Shown piece by piece: positions 34,382-46,460 of a stretch of 64,000 nt of DNA. The position numbers and the translations under genes were made by a program. The DNA is from Sweltsa coloradensis (taxonomy: Eukaryota; Arthropoda; Insecta; Plecoptera; Chloroperlidae), in NCBI GenBank assembly GCA_024449915.1, contig JAMZAV010000111.1:434001-498000 (forward strand), read 5' to 3'. The notes below the pieces were generated by a model. The model saw nothing but the letters and a program-made list of their open reading frames with translations, ran no database searches and was not told the DNA's origin. The number at the start of each line of letters is the position of its first letter. Position 1 is the first letter of the stretch.

Positions 34382-35052
34382 TAGAGATGTGAAAAAATGG
34401 TGAGAACGAAATTTGCGATTTTTTTTAAGTTGCAATAATCCCTTCAAATTCAGTTTGCACATGAATCACCTGAATTGTGATTGAATGGTACCAATTTCCA
34501 AATCGCGAATTTTCGCGAAATTTTAGTTGATACCGCGAACTAGTGGCGAAATTAGCAATTATGTCTTTAAACTAGAATTAGGTCTGAAATTTCAACAATT
34601 TTGTTTTTCAAAGTTTTGGTGGAGGTGCCGGGTAGGTAGTCGAAATTAAATTAATTCTGGCTGGTACATATGGTAGAGGTGCCGGGTCATTAAACGCGAT
34701 TGTGAGATCGTAATAATCGTTTGTACGCGAATTAGATCAAAATACTTCACATCAAAATGACATTACACAAATAATGCATGATTTCGTAATTTTGGTGGAG
34801 GTGCCGGGTAGTGGAAATAAATCTTGGTAGAAACTGTCAGAAACTTTGGGCTTGTATTAGGCTGAAAGTTAAAACTAATTATCACTCTCATGTGCTTGTT
34901 TTTCTTTTAAATTAATCATTAATTGTCCTGAAATTTGTGATACTGACTGATAATTGAAAACTAGACATTTTAAAATTGTTTTTTAGCGAAAAATCGCGAG
35001 TTTTTTTTTAAGGTGTGAATTTTCAAACTAAAAAATATTTTTCGTATATCTA
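34382..35052. mobile_element. hAT-type MITE, copy 2
   Basis: It starts TAGAGATGTGAAAAAATGG and ends CGTATATCTA. The flanks CCCGTGAG (34374-34381) and ACCATGAG (35053-35060) are an 8-bp duplication with two changes, one of them CG to CA. Three TTGGTGGAGGTGCCGGGT-type boxes lie at 34617, 34673 and 34793. It is shorter than copy 1 because the ATATAAT run is absent. Confidence 0.8.
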
Positions 35053-35124
35053 ACCATGAGGTCATATGGTTAAAAGAAGTCGATGCGGGACATATGGCTA
35101 AACAAGTTTTTCAGGGTTTATGCA

Positions 35125-35375
35125 CAAAGGGCCGCGGGCGGGATGGACCGGGTTCAAATCCCGTTGAGACCGGCAATCCCGACTGAAGATTTATTCCCGA
35201 GGTATTTCATAATTGTTAATGCGAATGCAAGAGATTGAGTATTCTTAATTAGCGCTGAACATTCCCATCACAATATTGTCCTATCTGCAACATACCTAGT
35301 TAGACTCCTGAAGAGGGGCATAAATTGCACACTGGGCAGGCTTCCTACGAAAAATTATTAGTATAAAGAGCCGCA
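35125..35375 (+). mobile_element. tRNA-SINE S2, nearly complete
   Basis: The B box GGGTTCAAATCCCGTTGAG, body GTTAATGCGAATGCAAGAGA, and 3' end CTGAAGAGGGGCATAAATTG and ACTGGGCAGGCTTCCTACG are all present. The A-box side is degraded. Confidence 0.75.
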
Positions 35376-35909
35376 TGCATGAACCAGCTAACGGAAATTT
35401 TTCTTTTCCCAAAATTAGCATTTTTATCTGTAGATTTTCCATGGAGCAAAAATTATATTCTAAAATGTATTTTCAAGGAATTAAAGTGTGTTTCTTATCG
35501 AATACAAAAAAAAATCCACGAAAACGTTTTTCCCTGAGACTACAAAAAGCAATTTTTGAAACCTCAATAGCAAAATGTCAGCTGGTTAATGCACGTGGCC
35601 CCTTGATTGTTCAGTGATGCGAGAGTGGGAATTAGTTTAGTAAGTTGTGGATAAGATTTGATTGATCGGTTGTTGCCAGGTGCAGATGATTGCATGTAAG
35701 TGGGTATACAAGACTATAAAAAACTGAACCGCGAAGCTGTCAATAACTTGTTGATGCTCTCTGAAGTTTTCTTCGCAAATCAGGTTACAAATTGTTAGAA
35801 AAATACATAAAAACCACCAAGCTACTTTTGAGTTTGACTATAGTAGATTTCACTTTCTGAAACACGATAAAAATATCTTCTTGATTTCAATTTCTCGTGT
35901 TTTAAAACT

Positions 35910-36400
35910 GTCTAGGGTGCAATGCATGCCCAGGTGTCTAACTATAGGTATATTGGAGTAAGGACAATTGTGAAGGGATGCCGTACCGACAGTGTTGGCT
36001 CGAGCATTAAGCGCGCGACTCTGATTCGGGAGGTCCCGGGTTCAAATCCCGTTGAGACTGGCAACCCTGACTGAAGTTTGTTCCGAGGTTTTCCTCAGTC
36101 GTTAATGCGAATGCAAGGGATTGAGTCCTCTTGAACAGCCCTAGGTCATCCTTTTACAATTGTCCGATCCTCAACATACCTAGTAAGACACCTGAAGAGG
36201 GACATGAATTGCACCCTGGGCAGGCTTTCCACAAAAGTATTTATTATTATATGTCCGAGAGCTGTTTAAGAGTACTAAATCCCATGCATTCGCATCAACG
36301 ACTGAGGAAAACCTCTGAAATAACTTGCTGTCAGGATTGCCGGAACTCGGAACCTCCCGTATCAGAGTCGCGCGCTTTAAGCTAAAGACAACACTGTTGG
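35910..36400 (-). mobile_element. tRNA-SINE S2 split by another S2
   Basis: The minus-strand 5' part is at 36256-36400 (head with CGCGCGACTCTGATACGGGA in complement, then body) and its 3' part is at 35910-35977. Between them sits a complete plus-strand S2. ATGCCG on the left and ATGTCCG on the right of the insert may be a short decayed target duplication. Confidence 0.7.
35980..36255 (+). mobile_element. tRNA-SINE S2, complete reference copy
   Basis: The A box lies in GTGTTGGCTCGAGCATTAAG and the B box in GGGTTCAAATCCCGTTGAG. A conserved body (GTTTTCCTCAGTCGTTAATG ... GATTGAGTCCTCTTGAAC) follows, then the 3' module (GAATTGCACCCTGGGCAGG) and a TATTTATTATTATATG tail. At about 270 bases it has the internal RNA polymerase III promoter organisation of a SINE. 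Confidence 0.85.
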
Positions 36401-37559
36401 AGAGAAGAGTGTTTATTTGGCAATTGAAACATTGTAAACTTTTGAGATACATAGTTTTAAGTTTGCTTCTTTTGATGCGAGAGTTAATTTTTTTAAAACT
36501 AACGCCCTATTTAAATTCTTGCAAGAAAGTATACTCATATTGTAAAATGTACACACTAAGAACTGGATGTTTGAATTTAATTTTAAGACATGTCTGACTT
36601 TTGAAATATGTTTGAATAATAAAACACCATTTAAAAGTGTGTCTTACTTTCAAACACAATTTTCAAAAACGTTTGAAAATTTCAAACACTTCTGTTTTAC
36701 TGGTGACTGAATTTGAAAAGCATCTTAAAATGACCCAACTGAAAATTCAAACATTTCTGTTTTAAGACGTGTTTAGCTTAAAAAGTGTTTGAAATAAGTC
36801 AAGATTTCTCGCTTTCAAACATATTCCACATTCAAACGTTTTTTTTCAAACACTTTTATTTCAGACATTATTATATTTTCACACACGCAATTCCAAGCAT
36901 GGCTTTAGGGCACATAATCACAGCGCCATTCTATATATTTAAAATCATAATTTTTAAATGAATGAATGAATATATCATTATATTAAACAAAAATACAAAA
37001 ATACAACCTTTTACAACATCACAGCTCCATAAAAACATTGATGACAAACATTTTAAGATATACATTAAAATTGAAATAAAATAGGAATTAATAAATAAAA
37101 TTAATTAATAAAATGTATTTATTTATGTATCGTTATATAAAGTTATTATATAATGATTATTATCCAGTACTAAATCACTAGGAAGTACTAACAATTTCAA
37201 TATTGTTATGATTCCGAATAAATGTTGAATAATTTAGCCAAAAGTATAAAAGCCTGAAAATAATGAAGGGCTTGCCTCTCTTGCTTGAAAACAATAACAT
37301 ATTCGAATGTGTCATACAAACGCACTAAATATTATTGTAGACTTGAAAGATATTATATGAGTGCAAAGAATTTTGTATTATTTTAGTCATTAACGTCTTA
37401 GATTAAAAACTGAATAACAAAGAACAATAAATACTATTATTCTTATACAAAATTATTATTCTTAAAGTTATTAAATTAAAATATTACTATTGGTCCAAGT
37501 CCACGGTATAACATTACTTTTAAGTTTGGCGCTCATTATTTGCATCTGTCAAGTTGCTG

Positions 37560-37929
37560 TTGACGCCATGCGGGAGTACAGTAATGCTGTTGGCTACACT
37601 GGCAGCTGCATGCGCGCGCACCGGCGGTGGCCTAAAGTGGCCTGAAAATACGCGTGGTTTTAATTTCATAATAATGTCGTAATCGTGAGTTATTTACTTT
37701 CAATGAACAGTGAGATCGTCAGAATTAATAGGGCTTATCCCTACTTCATCGTTTTTGCAATCGTTTTGCAATCGCAATGGATTTCATCATGATGTGACTA
37801 GTGAACTAAAAACACATGTGCTTGATGAAAGTTGGGCTAAGGCTGACGAGAACTTCGAATGATCATCGAAAAGATTCTTCACGGCACGAGATTCAGCACA
37901 TCACATCACATTATTCTGGATCTGACAGG
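37560..37929 (+). other. Candidate non-coding first exon / promoter region
   Basis: An abrupt GC- and CpG-richer patch (GCATGCGCGCGCACCGGCGG at 37606) is followed by sequence ending CTGACAG and GTGAGAA, a good splice donor at 37929/37930. All frames are closed. It could be the 5' untranslated exon of a gene or of the enclosing element. Confidence 0.3.
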
Positions 37930-38062
37930 TGAGAATAATTTGTACAAATCTAGGCTTAGCCTTGTAACCTTGTAGGCCTAGCCCTAGGCTTCTAGGGCCT
38001 AGGCCTGGCCTAGCCCTATGGCCTACATCCAGGGTCTTACGCCTAGCTAGGGTAGCTAGCCC

Positions 38063-38264
38063 GGTACTCTTTCGGTTGGTATGGACAGTTTTTTTTATGT
38101 GTACCTACAAAACCTTAAACGTCGCTATTTTAAATCTAAAGTATCTACAAAACCTTTAACGTTGCTATTTTAAAACTTAAGTACCTACAAAACCATTAAC
38201 GTCGCTATTTAAAATCTAAAGTACCTACTGATCAAAAACTGTCCATACCAACCGAAAGAGTTCC
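38063..38264. mobile_element. MITE, TIR GGWACTCTTTCGGTTGG, perfect 8-bp duplication
   Basis: GCTAGCCC flanks it exactly on both sides (38055-38062, 38265-38272). The TIRs of about 31 bases continue as TATGGACAGTTTTT. The centre is three tandem units of about 45 bases (GTACCTACAAAACCTTAAACG...). The 202-base length leaves no coding room. GG tips and an 8-bp duplication could be Merlin-like; hAT or P cannot be excluded. Confidence 0.9.
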
Positions 38265-38434
38265 GCTAGCCCTACATCTAGGGTAGGGCTAGGCTTAGGC
38301 CCTAGGCGAGTTGCTTTGTAAAGGCTAGGCATAAGCCCCTAGGCCAGTCTTTCTCTAGGCCCTTCTTACTTGTCCCAAGGTCTAGGCTTAGGCCTACGGT
38401 TACGGTTATGCTATTTTTTCTGGTACAAGACCTG

Positions 38435-38659
38435 GAACTTCTTCGGTTTGTATGGACCGGTTTTACAAAACTCTTTCGTTAGGTTAGCCGAACTTTCCGC
38501 TGGCTACAGTGCGCCGCGCTAGTTCTAGGATATAATCGATAAGAGCGCACCCGAAATTCTTTTCGTTACAAAACTACTTACCGGTAGTTGTTTTTCAGTG
38601 TTTTTATTGAAAAAATAACAGTGTTAAAAAACCGGTCCATACCAACCGAAGAAGTATCC
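38435..38659. mobile_element. MITE related to 38063, 8-bp duplication AAGACCTG
   Basis: AAGACCTG lies at 38427-38434 and 38660-38667. The TIR core CTTCTTCGGTTTGTATGGAC and the right-hand CTTCTTCGGTTGGTATGGAC are the same family as the 38063 element, but the centre is unrelated. Confidence 0.88.
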
Positions 38660-38838
38660 AAGACCTGTAGGTCTAGGCCCTAAGATCAGTCGATGGCCAT
38701 TGCCGATCCCAAACACGGCCATTGCTTTGACCGTGGACACCCAAGGTGGTGCTTGCCAAGGCAAGCCCATTGCTGTTGCCCATCACGACCATCGGTCGTT
38801 GCCCAAAAAGTAATTTATCCTATGGCTGTGTAGGTATA

Positions 38839-39646
38839 TATTCTTACGGCAGAACGCAAGAATTGATAAAAATTATGCTCTAAATCATTCTTACGGCAGA
38901 ACGTAAGATTTGCTAAATTATTCTTACGGTCTGTGCTCTCATTGGAATTATCATTTGCGTTCCGAGTCTGTAAGGTTGACGCTACAGCCGCCATTTAACA
39001 GTGATTAAATTCTAAATTAGCATTTAGGCCTATAGGGAAATTAGAGTAGAGCCTATGATAGGAATTGTGTTCTTACGTTCGCTGCGGACATATCCAATAA
39101 AACAAAACAAAAATCCCAACCTTTTAACGTTTCTATTTAAAATATTTTTAAAGGACTCTCAACCAAAAAGGAGTTTTATCAAAAACATAAAGAATAGAAT
39201 GAAAAAAAATCATCTCGTCAAGGATTTGAACCAACGAACCCTCACACAGAAGTCAAACCCGCTACCGGTACCATCCTGCCTCACCGCACTATGATCAAAG
39301 GTCGCCTATAAACATAACTAGTGAACTAATTGAACGTAAGAATTATTTCTTGCCATTGGCAACACTAAGCTAAGTGCAAGAACAATGCCTAGGGGGCCTA
39401 GGCCTAGACCTTATTGTAGATAATCAGTCTGTTGGTTATGTGGTTCAGAATTCAGAGTGATTACAATTCCTTAGTCTGTTTACTTACTTCTGTTACCACC
39501 AAACCACCAATAGCAAAAATAGTTAGCTCAATGTAAGAATATTTTTTAGCAATTCCTACGTTCTGACATAAGAATAATTTTTAGCAATTCTTATGTTCTG
39601 GCGTAAGAATAATTTTTAGCATTTCTTACGTTCTGCCGTGAGAATA
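38839..39646. mobile_element. Inverted-repeat element with tandem units in its TIRs
   Basis: The left end has TATTCTTACGGCAGAACG in two to three tandem units of about 45 bases. The right end has the complement (CGTTCTGCCGTGAGAATA, TAATTTTTAGCAATTCTTA) in three units. It has TA-like flanks and sits inside the GGCCTA-rich region. Confidence 0.8.
39205..39295 (-). repeat. tRNA-like sequence inside the MITE
   Basis: The minus strand has GTGCGGTGAGGCAGGATGG (A-box-like), then GTTGGTTCAAATCCTTGACG (B box). The intact spacing suggests a tRNA pseudogene or SINE head. The body is not recognised. Confidence 0.45.
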
Positions 39647-41479
39647 AGCAACTGCAAATATGTAGTTAACATAACTGGCAAGTACGTAGGCTGCTACCTA
39701 AAATTAACATATTGTAGACCTAGGCTAGTTGTATCAAAAGTAAGCCTATCTAGGCTAGATTTAATAGCCTATATTTTAAGTCACATTTATTTTTCATAAT
39801 TTCTCACTGAGGCCTACATCCAAATCTAAATCCATTTCCTACAAACACCTTCCACCTAAACCTTTTCACTGGGGATTCTTCATCATTTTCAGTTAGGCCT
39901 GGCCTAACTGCTAAATGGCCACAAAACTTAATTGTCTACCTGCATTTTAATAGGCCTAGGCAAAGATAACAGAGTACACTACGTGGTGTACTCTTATTAT
40001 CTGTGGCCTAGGCCTGTACATTAATTTCTTGTTTGTCACCTGTCAGCTGATTTGAACCAGGTCTAAAATGAGTGTAGGGCCAAGGCCTATGCCTACATTT
40101 GGTTGCTAACTAGTAGGTCTATTTGCTATAATTTGGATTAAGTTTGGACCTAGACAGACAGTAGGTAGGCCTGCTTCCTACGTCATTGACAAAGACAATT
40201 TTAGTACCTACATTCTACATTGAGTCGGACTTGGACCTAGAATTGTCTAGGCCTACCATCCCTATTTGTTATATTTTTGCCTTTTATGTGATCTGATGGT
40301 ATGGCTGTGAACATTCCTCACTCACCACTACAAGGAATAATATTTTTAAATGCATCAGCCTTACCTACTTAGTCTAATGAGAAAATTAAATTGCTAGGCC
40401 TAGGCCTATGCTTTGCCTTAGTAATTATGTGACTGGCAGTTTTCCAGAAAATTCTCTCTAGTTCAATTATAATCTCTACCCCCCCAAACATTACCTCACC
40501 ACCACAAGGAGTAATATTTAAAAAATACATTAGCCTTTGTGGCCTATAGGCCCTAGTTTAGTTAGAAAATTAATTGCTAGGCCTATGCATTGCCTAAATA
40601 ATTATGTGATTGGCAGTTTCCCCCAGTAATGCTCTCAATAGTTCAATAATAATCTCTAATTGGCAAAACAGTTTAGTAAGAATGTACCTGGGCCTACACA
40701 TGTAGGTAGGATTAACTGCACAGGCTAGGTATCAGTTGCGATTTATCCCAGATACGTTGTGATTGAGACCGTGATTCATTTTAAGTTCACGGACAATGAT
40801 ATGTAGGCCTAGATAGACCTATCACTATCACCGATTGGTAGCTTTGGCTACATACTTCTTCTGTAGCCATGAATTTATTATCCCGCAATAGGCTATAACT
40901 TAATATACCCTGGTCAGTAGGCCTAGATTTGGTTAAAATATTGGACATGTCTTCTGTACCGGTAGGCCTGCTTAGCTACCTATGGTTAAAGCCAGTGCAA
41001 AGATTATTTGTAGGCCTAGTAGTCACAATAGTGACTACAGTAGGCCTATGGTAGGCTACTTGAGCAAAAAATAGTTCCCCATACCTGCCTACTATTTATG
41101 TATTGATGACATGCAGTCTACTCTAATCATGAATTGTAATGTAGGAATCCAATATAAGGCTGGATTACACCATCGAATGAGTGGCCTAATGTTGGTAAAT
41201 TTTTTGATAAAATTCACTTTTAGCGGATAACTCGCGTGATCCTTAATGTGAAGAATGTTAAATATCTAAAACAGTCTAAACCAAATTCTAGCTGCCATAC
41301 TTAATATAGGTAGGCTAAAACCAAAGCAAACTCGTTCATGGAAATATATAAATTTATTCTCATTCACACAATGCTCAAAGTGAATAGCTGTGGGATGGAG
41401 GCCCGCAAATGCACAAGTAATAATTACGCAACACATTTTGGTTCATATAAAATATAGTAAACATGCAATAGGCCCCTTC

Positions 41480-41561
41480 GATAATATTTTGATTCACCAT
41501 TATCGATATTTATGAAAATTTATTGGCAAACGATTAATATTGAATGTGTGCATCCCTACTA
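41480..41561. mobile_element. Possible hAT element terminus
   Basis: The segment ends GTGTGCATCCCTAC, in complement GTAGGGATGCACAC, a tip typical of hAT elements. The opposite end was not found. Confidence 0.35.
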
Positions 41562-41991
41562 AGGTGTGCCTACCAGAGCATACAAACTTATCTTAGCTAC
41601 GACCTAGTGATAAAGAGTTTTGTGCCATATACCTAGGCCTATGCTTAGTGTTTATAAAACAAAATATAGGTCTACGCTTATATCAACTAAATTAAAGAAA
41701 TCAATCATCAAAATACTGTTTACCTAAATTTCCTTCCAGTAAATAATTTATGGAGTTCCCAAACACTCAGCTCAGGCCTATATGTTACAACAACGCAGGG
41801 GCTAGGCCCTGAATGTAAAGTACCACTTGCTTGCTCGGTTGCTACCAATGCTGTTGTAATAACTTTTAGTAGTAGGGCTATGCCATGGTACATTTATGAA
41901 TGGTAAGCTTAGGCCTACATAAAGTACCGGTAGGCCTTAATATGCAGACATGCCTATATAATATTCTGAATTTAGGTTGTTTTTTTTTCAG

Positions 41992-42135
41992 ATTATTCCC
42001 CCGGATTGGTGCCATCAGTGGGCGTACCTGCAAGGAGTTCGTCTTCAATCCAGTGACTGTACTTGTGCAAAATATTTTTAAATGCCTAAAATGTTTCATG
42101 TCATATCAAAATAAAGGGTTATTATTGTTCAAATG
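41992..42135 (+). other. Candidate terminal exon with polyA signal
   Basis: TTTTTTTTCAG is a strong acceptor at 41981-41991. The following sequence is GC-richer up to 42060 (GGTGCCATCAGTGGGCGTAC) and then has AATAAA at 42109. The longest reading frame has no recognised domain. Together with 37560-37929 it could form a two-exon transcript with a 4-kb intron. Confidence 0.35.
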
Positions 42136-42864
42136 AGTTCAACATGTTTGCCAGTCACCTGCTAAGGTACACTTTATAGTCAAATAAAGCACAATAGGCC
42201 TACATCTGTAATTCAAAATTCTCAAGTAAGCGCGTAAGCCTTGGAATCAACTTTTATTTGCTGAGTAGGTAGGTTTTAAGCCCTGAATTAAATAAATAAA
42301 TAAATAAATAAATTTTATTTTAGAGTCTACCCACTCAGTTATATAACTGATTGTATCCATGTCTGCGGTTTGACAATATTTAGTTCGTTTTTTGCAAAGG
42401 AGAGTATGGGGTCTATTTGTTATTTTTAAAATTGCATATGGTCCCAAAATTTAATTGACTATAAAGTTGCTTTGTCCCATATCCTATTTTTTATTTCAGG
42501 TCAGTTGCACGGATAAGTAGGGCCTATAACAAATGTTTTCTTTTGTGTAGGCCTAACTAAATTTTGCCCATAATTTCAAACACCTTGAAGTGTTTGAATA
42601 TTCACACACCTTTTAGTGTTTGAATATTCAAACACCATGAAAATCAAACACTTTTTAGTGTTTGAAATTTCAAACATATTAGAATCAAACACCATTTTAT
42701 GTTTGACTTTCAAACACCTTTAGGTGTCTTAATTTCAAACACCTTACGATTTTCAAACATATTTCTCTGTTTGAATTATTCAAACAGGTAAAAGTGTTTT
42801 ATAAAGGTGTGCAAACACTTTTCTCAAAATATGTTTGAATTTCAAACACTTCATTCTAAGTGTG

Positions 42865-44983
42865 TAGCTTTTCTTATTTTCTTGACTTGTTTTATGTTTT
42901 TTTATTCTATCTGAAACTTTCTCACTTTCACGAAGTTTTCCAACTAAATGTCGTGTTTTCCAATTGTCTTCCTCATAAATATAAATTGTTTTAGTATGGG
43001 CTCTTCCTCTAGGATAATGGCTTTGGGTGTTTGCGGTCAACGGGGAAGTTCTATTCCTATTACATCTCTGTTTTATTACGAAACAAACAACATCATAACA
43101 AAAACATTTAGATAGAAACCACGAAAACAACAACAACAACAACAACAACAAGCCATAATAATATGCGTATGTGTAAGAATATGCATTGCTGAAATGCTGT
43201 GAATTTACTTTTAAAATTCAAATTCAAAATCTCCATTATCGGTAGAGATTGAAACACAATTTTCTTATGATTTGGTGGAGGTAGACATGTTCAATTTATA
43301 AGGAAAATCAGATTTCGACCAGAATCATTTAACTCTTATCAATAAAAACATTCAACAATACGTTTTTTTTTATATATGGTGACTTGGAGATCTTTCGCAT
43401 TTAACCCTCTCATCAATGTTGAAAATGGAGGAACTTTCTCTAGGTACTTTAAATTGATTAACACTATATAATGCTCTGTGTTCATATTTCAACTTAACTA
43501 CAAAGTAAAGCAATTTATCGGATAAGTGTACACACTATTGTTTATTTTAATTAATTTTTTTATGTGTAATATTATGTTCTACACAATAAATACAACACAA
43601 CAATAAATGCAATAACTTTAGATATATTATGTATTACCAAAATTGTTAATATAAAATACATAGTTAACTAAAAATCCATGCTAAAGCAAAAAAATACTAT
43701 TCCTAAACAAAATAACAAAATCGAAAACTCAAGGTCTAAAATACAAAGGTATAACAATCTTCTTTTTTCTATTTACCCAGCACCTCCACCAAATATTTAT
43801 GTTCAAATGAACCTTCACTTTTAATGAACTTTTAATGTAACTGACTTTATAAAATCTTATTTTATCACATATGTTTTCAATTCACAATGTAAAAAACTTT
43901 TCATCATGTAACAAAAATGTATTTTTAATATTTAGCTTTTTTTTTTAATTTTCTAACTTTTTTCTAATTTATCACTTCAAATGGAAGCAAGGATAATTTT
44001 TAACGTTTGAATACACATACAGTTGAAATATTGCAAAATTGTTAATGATGTGTTATTTTTTAGATTTATTTGTTGTGCAAAAGTCTCTCACTTTAAAATG
44101 TCAAACAATCATAATATGGCATTTTTTATGATTTTTTTAAACATAATTATATATTTATTTGTTTATTTAATTATTTATATAAGAGTCTAGTACAGCACAA
44201 GTACCATTTTCTTAAGACAATCCTTATTTAATATATTAAAAAAAGATCAGTTGCCTTCAAATAACTCAAACATTTTCAAAATATTTGAAGAGATAAGATT
44301 ACAATTTTACCCCCTCAGCCGTAGATAGCCTCCACCAAACGTGTATACTACAGAATATATTGTTTGTTTTCAATATTTAAAACGTTTTTAATAAAGCATA
44401 TCACCTTGCACATGATTTTTCTTGAAATTTATACATATATTCTCATGTATACATTAATCCATAACCTGTTGCTAGCGGAAGGATAATATAAGGAATGTTC
44501 ATATGCATGCAGGTAAGAAGAAGAACTAGGCCATATCACATTATTATTATTTATATTTCGTGATTACTTTGAGTAAGCAGATTAATGACCGAAATGTATT
44601 TTTTGATCAATCAAATAACTATATAAATCGATACTTATAAAAACAATATGTCTAGAAAAAAAATTGAATAATCAATAACATGATCTTCAACATGGTTTGG
44701 GATAGTAACTTTTATGTCACACACGTGAAGTAAGAAACTAAAGTTTTGTGGTATTTTTATTTTTCTCTCCCATTGGTTTAAACTAAACAGTCTTAAGAGA
44801 AGCGCTTGACCCACCTGGTAAGTGGATTCCTTGTACGATCAGTCTGTGATGGTCATACACCCCATGCACTTCACTGTAGAGACAGGATTAACCAGCCGTG
44901 TCTGGCCCATCTGTCCTCTCTACGGCCACAGTGCACTAGATTACATGTTAGCTAGCTCGTTGTGTTTTAGCGGAGAGCTAAAA
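42865..44983. other. No gene; repeat boxes
   Basis: It has an (AAC)n tract at 43127-43151. GGTGGAGG-type boxes lie at 43273 (plus), 43783 and 44327 (minus). A minus-strand stretch at 42880-43060 has codon-like character (EEDNWKTRHLVGKLRES) but matches nothing I know, and could be an old element frame. Confidence 0.4.
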
Positions 44984-45704
44984 CTAGGAAAACGCTTAAG
45001 TCCCGCCGCGTTGTTGGATGAGCGTAATTGGTGCATTGACCTGCCATGTGTTATGCAGATTTTCTGTTGTTTTGTGAAAAAATTATTACTTAGTCGATTT
45101 TTTTTAAATTAAATTAAATTAAATAAAATAAAAAAATCGTAAAATTGCTATTTTCATAACAAATAATTATTCGATTGCGCTCAAATTTTACACGAATATA
45201 ATAATTTATAAAATTAAGGTTCTGTAAAAAAATCATTACAATAGGATAAAGCATGTAGGTGTTATAAGTGAAAGAATTGTTAAAAAAAAGAAAAAAACCC
45301 GTAAAATTTCGATTTTCATGAGAAATAATTTTTCGATTGTTCTCAAATTTCACACGAATATCTTAATTCATAAAATTAAGGTTCTTTAAAAAAATCATTA
45401 AAATTGGATTAAGCATGTAGGTGTTAGAGGTCGAAGAAAGTTTTAAAAAATCGAAAAAAATCGTAAAATTGCGTTTTTTATAAGAAATAATTTTCCGATT
45501 GCGCTCAAAAACGTGGCAGTTCTAAGTTCAAAGATTTCGAAGGCCTCCATAAAATTTCATCGCAATCGGAGTATCGGTCTAGCCAGAATCGTGTGGACAA
45601 ACAGACAAAAATACAGAAAAAAAAAAAAAACATTCCGGATTTTTTTCTCCAGTGTAGTGAAATGGAATCTTCGCTTCGCTCGCTACGCTCGCTACGCTCA
45701 TCCA
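44984..45704 (-). mobile_element. Helitron2-like element H6 (complete, subfamily B)
   Basis: On the minus strand it starts TGGATGAGCGTAGCGAGCG at 45704 and ends GCGTTTTCCTAG at 44984. The ATTTCTCATGAAAATCG-type unit occurs three times with a period of about 160. There is no target duplication. Confidence 0.88.
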
Positions 45705-46094
45705 ATTACATTACATATACGTGTACAGTAAATGCTAGAGAAAGAATAGTTTTCGTACACACTTTTACACGTTGTTGTGGTTGTGCTACTATTTCAAATA
45801 TTTACTTACATGTAATTTATTGTTGTTTCTGTAATAAGATTTATTTAGTTGTCCTCCTTTGTAAATCAGTTTTTATAACTGAATAGGATAGACGTTAAAT
45901 AAATAATAAATAAAATAATAAAACCCTCTTAGCGTAACTTATTCATTAGGATTCTGGGAGAATACCCAAGGGTTGTTTTAGAGAAAACTTAATCACTAGT
46001 TAATTTTACGCTAGTCATAGACGTATTAAACATATCTGATGCTTGTTAGATATTATATATAATAGAAAATATATATATTCGTTTCTTTAGAGAT
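45705..46094. other. No recognisable feature
   Basis: No exon or shared repeat is seen. Confidence 0.4.
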
Positions 46095-46352
46095 GTCCTT
46101 TGGTTTAATAAGTCACCAAAAAGGTAAATTTATCCTTTGGATTAGCTAGTCAACAAAAAGGCAAAGTTGTCCTTTGGTTTAGTAAGTCAACTTAAAGTTA
46201 AATTTGTTATTTGCTTAAGTTAGTCACCTAACATGTAATGGTTGTCTTGTCGTTCAGTGAGTCACATAAAAGGTATTGTTTTTTTGTTTTTTTAATCACT
46301 AAAATGTAAAGTTTCCTTTGGTTTAGTTAGTCACCTAAAAGGTCAATTTGGT
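46095..46352. repeat. Tandem repeat, ~43-bp unit x6
   Basis: Diverged units of GTCCTTTGGTTTAGTTAGTC and ACCTAAAAGGTAAATTT. Confidence 0.85.
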
Positions 46353-46460
46353 AAGTTGTTCTTGGTAGATTTAATAAAAAATAACCCAATCAAAACCTCC
46401 TTGTATAACTATGAATCAAATAATTTGTTTATAAGAAATAAATCGGGTGTAACTAAGGGT

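Larger units (their letters stand above)
37960..42540. repeat. Region dense in TAGGCCTA/GGCCTAGG words
   Basis: Dozens of overlapping GGCCTA, TAGGCC and CCTAGG words occur here (for example 37975-38030 and 38280-38400). They are almost absent from the rest of the window. They are not in a fixed tandem period. Confidence 0.75.
36552..42864. mobile_element. Large TA-flanked element with TTTGAAA/TTCAAACAC subterminal arrays
   Basis: TA then CACACTAAGAAC opens the left end, and GAATGAAGTGTTTG in complement with CTAAGTGTG then TA closes the right, giving the TIR CACACTWAGAA. About 330 bases on the left (36552-36880) and about 290 on the right (42575-42864) are packed with AAGTGTTTGAA and TTCAAACACTT words in both orientations, often as small palindromes. 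The organisation parallels the 21909-26821 element and the subterminal regions of CACTA elements. The 5.7-kb interior has a different base character, several nested MITEs and a possible transcription unit, but no transposase. Confidence 0.55.

Noticed and set aside
42780..43151. Longest minus-strand open frame (123 codons)
   Set aside because: Its N-terminus is an (AAC)n repeat and its C-terminus lies in the TTCAAACAC array; only the middle looks codon-like and matches nothing known.
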